A stretch of 64,000 nt of DNA from Virgibacillus salarius (GTDB lineage Bacteria > Bacillota > Bacilli > Bacillales > Amphibacillaceae): the NCBI RefSeq assembly GCF_039521925.1, contig NZ_BAAACY010000063.1, forward strand, positions 10,526-74,525, written 5' to 3'. Of the stretch, positions 61,207 to 64,000 are shown piece after piece. The notes beneath the pieces were generated by a model. It ran no database searches. It worked only from the letters and a program-made list of their open reading frames with translations, and was not told where the DNA came from. The position numbers were made by a program, and so were the translations under genes. Position 1 is the first letter of the stretch, and every line of letters starts with the position of its first letter.

Positions 61207-61914
61207 TTGCCAAAACGATATTGGTGGGTCATCATAACATATGTACTTGTACAATTCTCAGGAGTTATTTTTATCCCACTTCTATATGCATTGTTACCGA
61301 TTAATCAGATAGACGCGTTTGTTTACTGGTCGCTGATTAGCTTTATAGCAGGAGTAATTATTGTCTTACAATTAATGAAACCAGACATGAAACAAGGAGT
61401 AAATCAACGAGATGCTGCTTCTACTGGAAATGTAATTCTTTGGTCTATTCTCGGTGTATTCATGGCATATTTCGCACAGGGAATCGCCGGATCAATTGAA
61501 GTGAAGCTGTTAGGTATTGGACAAGATTCGGAAAACACACAGGCAATTATGGATGTGACTCGTATGTCACCACTGTTTATGATAATTCCTATGTTTGCCG
61601 CTCCAATCCTGGAAGAAATCATCTTCCGTAAAATTATTTTCGGACGACTGTATTTACGGACAAACTTCTTCATTGCAGCACTTTTATCCGCGCTCATTTT
61701 CGCGGTTATTCATGGTGAGCCTGAGCATATACTTGTATACGGTTCGATGGGCTTAGTGTTTGCGTATCTTTATGTAAAGACAAAGCGTATTATTGTACCA
61801 ATTATTGTTCATATGGCTATGAACTCATTAGTCGTACTTATACAATATAACATTGACCCAGAGGAATTAGAAAGACAGTTAGAAGAACTACAAACCATTT
61901 TCATGCTACATTAA
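61207..61914 (+). CDS. CPBP-family intramembrane metalloprotease (YdiL-like)
   Basis: A 235-aa protein with six to eight membrane helices and the CAAX-protease/Abi motifs: PILEEIIFRKIIFG (EExxxR), FAVIHGEPEH and IIVHMAMNS. The position next to groESL and the size match ydiL in B. subtilis. The TTG start follows AAAGGAG by 10 bases. It could process lipidated or bacteriocin-like peptides; the physiological target is unknown. Confidence 0.85.
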   Translation: MPKRYWWVIITYVLVQFSGVIFIPLLYALLPINQIDAFVYWSLISFIAGVIIVLQLMKPDMKQGVNQRDAASTGNVILWSILGVFMAYFAQGIAGSIEVKLLGIGQDSENTQAIMDVTRMSPLFMIIPMFAAPILEEIIFRKIIFGRLYLRTNFFIAALLSALIFAVIHGEPEHILVYGSMGLVFAYLYVKTKRIIVPIIVHMAMNSLVVLIQYNIDPEELERQLEELQTIFMLH

Positions 61915-61955
61915 TACGAAATGTTGAGTAAGGATTTATTATGGAGGCTTTATAA

Positions 61956-62156
61956 ATGAAGATTTCACCGAAGACCATGGCGATTATTTATTTTATTATG
62001 GGAGTATTCTTTACGTACATTGCCATTCTGAGTGCAGATGATACCATCTGGAATGTGACCACAATTATATTAGCAATATTTGCTACACTTGAAATAGGCG
62101 TTAGTATTCGTTTAATGTCCTTACATTTTCGCCTTAAACATAAAAAGAAGGAATAG
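61956..62156 (+). CDS. YdiK-family (DUF4305) small membrane protein
   Basis: A 66-aa protein with two helices (MKISPKTMAIIYFIMGVFFTY; NVTTIILAIFATLEIG) and a basic tail. It matches YdiK in size and in its position beside the ydiL-like gene. It has a GGAGGC site. Function unknown. Confidence 0.8.
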   Translation: MKISPKTMAIIYFIMGVFFTYIAILSADDTIWNVTTIILAIFATLEIGVSIRLMSLHFRLKHKKKE

Positions 62157-62187
62157 CAGTGTATTATGCTGCTTTCCTTCTTTTTTC
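62147..62187 (+). terminator. Terminator of the ydiL-ydiK-like operon
   Basis: GAAGGAA...AGCA / TGCT...TTCCTTC arms overlap the stop codon and are followed by TTTTTT. Also placed to end the convergent lipoprotein gene. Confidence 0.8.
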
Positions 62188-62197
62188 ATGGGTGCTT

Positions 62198-63178
62198 TTA
62201 TTTAACCGCCTTTAACTTCTCCAACCAAGCTTCTTTTTGTTTTATTTTTTGTTCCATCGTTGTATAGCGGATAACAAACATATCGGAATCCTTCACAAAC
62301 ACGCGGGCAAGTTCCTCTTGATCATATTGCAGTGAGTCATTAGTAATAGCAAATTCATAGAATCCTTCTTCGTTTGTTACATCCATTTGCTCAAATTGAA
62401 GCTCTCCATCAATCATATCACTCAAGTTACCTTCCATGTTTGTAATGAAGTTTTTAACTCCGATCAAATCTTTTCCATCTTCATAATAATGAAGCGTCAG
62501 TAATTCAGTATAATTCTCAAAGGTTTCTCCAGAAACTAAAAATTCAACAATAGCCTCCCCTGATTCCTCTGCATAGTTTCCAAGCTCCCATTTATCTTCA
62601 CTAAATGGCATCTCTAAACTTCTAATTTCTTCTACATAGTTACCTTCCATCACAGGCTCTGCTTCCCCAGCCTCAATTACTTCTCCATTCTCGTCCAAAT
62701 TAATCGTTTCGCCGATTTCACTGCTATAGATTTTCCATTCCCCATTATCCGGCTTCAATATATGAACACCTGTTGTTTGATTGTTTTGGTAATCAGGGCC
62801 TTCCACTTTCATATTCGTCTGCGTATAAGCTAATCTTGCTTCAGCTGCTGACTTTTCTTCTACATGTACATCCGTTAATGTAATATCTAATGTATATGCT
62901 TGTAGGCTATTTATTAGCTCCTTTGTTGTATCATAACCAGGGGACCCAGGATGAATGGTTTTCATATGGCCTTGCAAATCCTTATCCATCATTGTTTGAA
63001 TATTTTCTTCTAGAACTGCCTTTAAGGTATCATCTTCTGGAATAGTAGCTTCTGCTTTTGGTTCTTCACTAGCTTTGGCAACTTTTTCACTATCACTACT
63101 ATCTTTAGCACCACATCCGACTATGAATATAAGGCTAAATATAAAAATAAATAGTAGTGATTTCACCTTCTTCAACAT
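62198..63178 (-). CDS. Lipoprotein with NTF2/SnoaL-like domain
   Basis: A 326-aa lipoprotein (lipobox IFIVGCGAK). Residues about 45-165 resemble an NTF2-like domain (LKAVLEENIQTMMDKDLQGHMKTIHPGSPGYD, DNGEWKIYSSEIGE). The C-terminal half is mixed alpha/beta, ending RYTTMEQKIKQKEAWLEKLK. An AGGAGGTA site precedes the ATG. Monocistronic, convergent with the ydiK-like gene. Function unknown. Confidence 0.7.
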   Translation of the reverse strand: MLKKVKSLLFIFIFSLIFIVGCGAKDSSDSEKVAKASEEPKAEATIPEDDTLKAVLEENIQTMMDKDLQGHMKTIHPGSPGYDTTKELINSLQAYTLDITLTDVHVEEKSAAEARLAYTQTNMKVEGPDYQNNQTTGVHILKPDNGEWKIYSSEIGETINLDENGEVIEAGEAEPVMEGNYVEEIRSLEMPFSEDKWELGNYAEESGEAIVEFLVSGETFENYTELLTLHYYEDGKDLIGVKNFITNMEGNLSDMIDGELQFEQMDVTNEEGFYEFAITNDSLQYDQEELARVFVKDSDMFVIRYTTMEQKIKQKEAWLEKLKAVK

Positions 63179-63458
63179 ACAATTTTACCTCCTGATTTAT
63201 GTAATAAGTAAGAATCCCTACTTAGCATAGCTCATGCATATGTATAAAGACAGACGTCTTTATACCCAAAAAATATTCTGAAAATACAGGCTGAAGGTTC
63301 TATAAAATTAATGTATTACCAATATATTCCTAAATTAGACGCAAAAAAATACAATAAATTGGAAAAATAATGCAATTTATATGCCATAACACCTGTTTAG
63401 TTTCTGGGTATTACTCTAAAAATCACCGTAAAAAAAATAATAATACCTTACAGATCAT
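63179..63458. other. Intergenic, nothing recognised
   Basis: AT-rich upstream region of the lipoprotein gene with no clear extra signal. Confidence 0.3.
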
Positions 63459-63629
63459 GTGAAACTTCTATCTGCTGGGAATTTTGTTCCCCACGGTACC
63501 ACAAGAGTATGACCTAAAGGCCTTTGAACCAATCAGACATTTACTGCCAATCGATCTCTGACTTATCCATATTGGTTTCTCTTTATTGCTTGAAGTGGGG
63601 TATTACTGCTAGTTATATGATGGGATAAA
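63459..63629 (+). repeat. Repeat A, copy 18
   Basis: GTGAAACTTCTATCTGCTGG, shortened first hairpin, GGTACCACAAGAGTATGACC, TAAAGGCCTTTGAACCAATC, second hairpin ending GTGGGGTATTACTGC and TGGGATAAA. Confidence 0.9.
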
Positions 63630-63639
63630 ACAATTATAA

Positions 63640-63790
63640 TTAATGACCAGTAGACATTGTTGTCCTCATGAGTGGGCTCAAATAGAAATGTACGACTGGA
63701 GCGTGTCACCGGAAATAAAGCAATCATGGTGAGCTTGCGAGCCAATGTTGACTTAGCATAGGGCGATTCGTGAAGTCGCCTCGTTTCTGG
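63640..63790. repeat. Unassigned repeat-like stretch with hairpins
   Basis: GGCGATTCGTGAAGTCGCC and GGCGCTATAACTAGACGCC form small hairpins, with CCTCATGAGTGGGCTC before them. GC content is higher than in flanking DNA and no frame is open. It resembles other non-coding repeats of Bacillaceae but has no second copy in this window. Confidence 0.4.
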
Positions 63791-63851
63791 GCGCTATAAC
63801 TAGACGCCGACCCAACACGCTTATATCTACATGGGCTAATTTTATAACTAT

Positions 63852-64000
63852 AAGAAAAACTGAGCAAAATTCGCTCATCTCTTATCACTACATGCTCAGA
63901 TTTACGCTTCCTCTAGTAGCTATTATGGAATCACTCCGGCTGCCCACTTCCCTTTCCGTGGGGTTTGTCCTTCAGCTAACTTTTTTAGCAAAACCCGCTC
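63852..64000. repeat. Repeat B, copy 2 (runs off the window)
   Basis: Same sequence as 33267-33437 with a deletion of about 20 bases that removes the right arm of the AGTAGCTATTAT palindrome. It begins ACTGAGCAAAATTCGCTCA and ends at the window edge in AGCAAAACCCGCTC. Confidence 0.85.

Noticed and set aside
3676..63629. Repeat A as a CRISPR array
   Set aside because: Units are dispersed, 150-190 bp, mostly separated by kilobases and lack short regular spacers; no cas genes are present.
3676..63629. Repeat A as IscB/IsrB (HEARO) guide-RNA elements
   Set aside because: (A/G)TGA occurs at the left end of several copies, but right flanks do not show a constant NTGA motif and no iscB/isrB/tnpB gene is in the window. 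The ATAAAG flanks fit a bcr1-like model better. Not fully excluded.

Overview
The window looks like chromosomal DNA of a low-GC Gram-positive, spore-forming Bacillaceae, probably of the Oceanobacillus/Virgibacillus type. Supporting signs are strong AGGAGG ribosome sites, TTG/GTG starts, a groESL operon with a perfect CIRCE operator next to ydiL/ydiK-like genes as in Bacillus, a Fur-boxed siderophore operon, and dispersed repeats of kinds seen in Bacillaceae. The genus is an inference.

Layout: 1-6.9 kb holds a partial TipAS regulator, an ISL3 transposase fragment fused head-on into a truncated ABC ATPase, a secreted GH18 chitinase with its own regulated promoter, an amidase and a soluble chemoreceptor-like protein. 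6.9-26.6 kb is one long minus-strand Tad/Flp (type IVc) pilus locus: tadZ, tadA, tadB, tadC, a 59-aa Flp-type pilin, TadE-like proteins, a large DUF5702/TadG-like protein and prepilin peptidase. It is combined with a Ser/Thr signalling module (FHA protein, PP2C phosphatase, Hanks kinase, and an EssB/YukC-like pseudokinase of type VII secretion ancestry) and with an array of related DUF4352-type lipoproteins. The centre of this locus has been duplicated and shuffled: two intact and one decayed prepilin peptidase copies, a chimeric start, a TadE copy with a stop in place of Trp, and fragments of the FHA and DUF5702 genes.

27-45 kb is a mosaic of single accessory genes: TcaA/YvbJ-like, GNAT, DUF3267, a secreted protein, a chloramphenicol acetyltransferase with a translational-attenuation leader, NIF3-like, two MBL hydrolases, a nitrilase, HxlR, DUF4256, RDD, DUF3955, a DUF817 pseudogene, a cell-wall amidase and a YtcJ-like amidohydrolase. 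Aconitase and flavohaemoglobin fragments lie among them. 45.8-56.5 kb has a three-domain secreted nuclease-like/FIMAH/phosphodiester-glycosidase protein, an ECF sigma/anti-sigma pair, a YitT protein, and a siderophore uptake operon (binding protein, two FecCD permeases, FhuF-like reductase). 56.9-63.2 kb has an RQC-minor-type gene pair, groEL-groES, ydiL/ydiK-like genes and a lipoprotein.

The most striking feature is a dispersed structured repeat (called repeat A here) of about 150-190 bp, with 18 full or partial copies in 64 kb, 17 of them in the same orientation. It has two hairpins and a conserved core and is commonly flanked by ATAAAG, which reads CTTTAT on the other strand. It resembles the bcr1 class of mobile repeats of the B. 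cereus group. One copy sits between a putative ECF promoter and the sigma gene's Shine-Dalgarno site, and three lie in tandem. Two further repeat families also occur.
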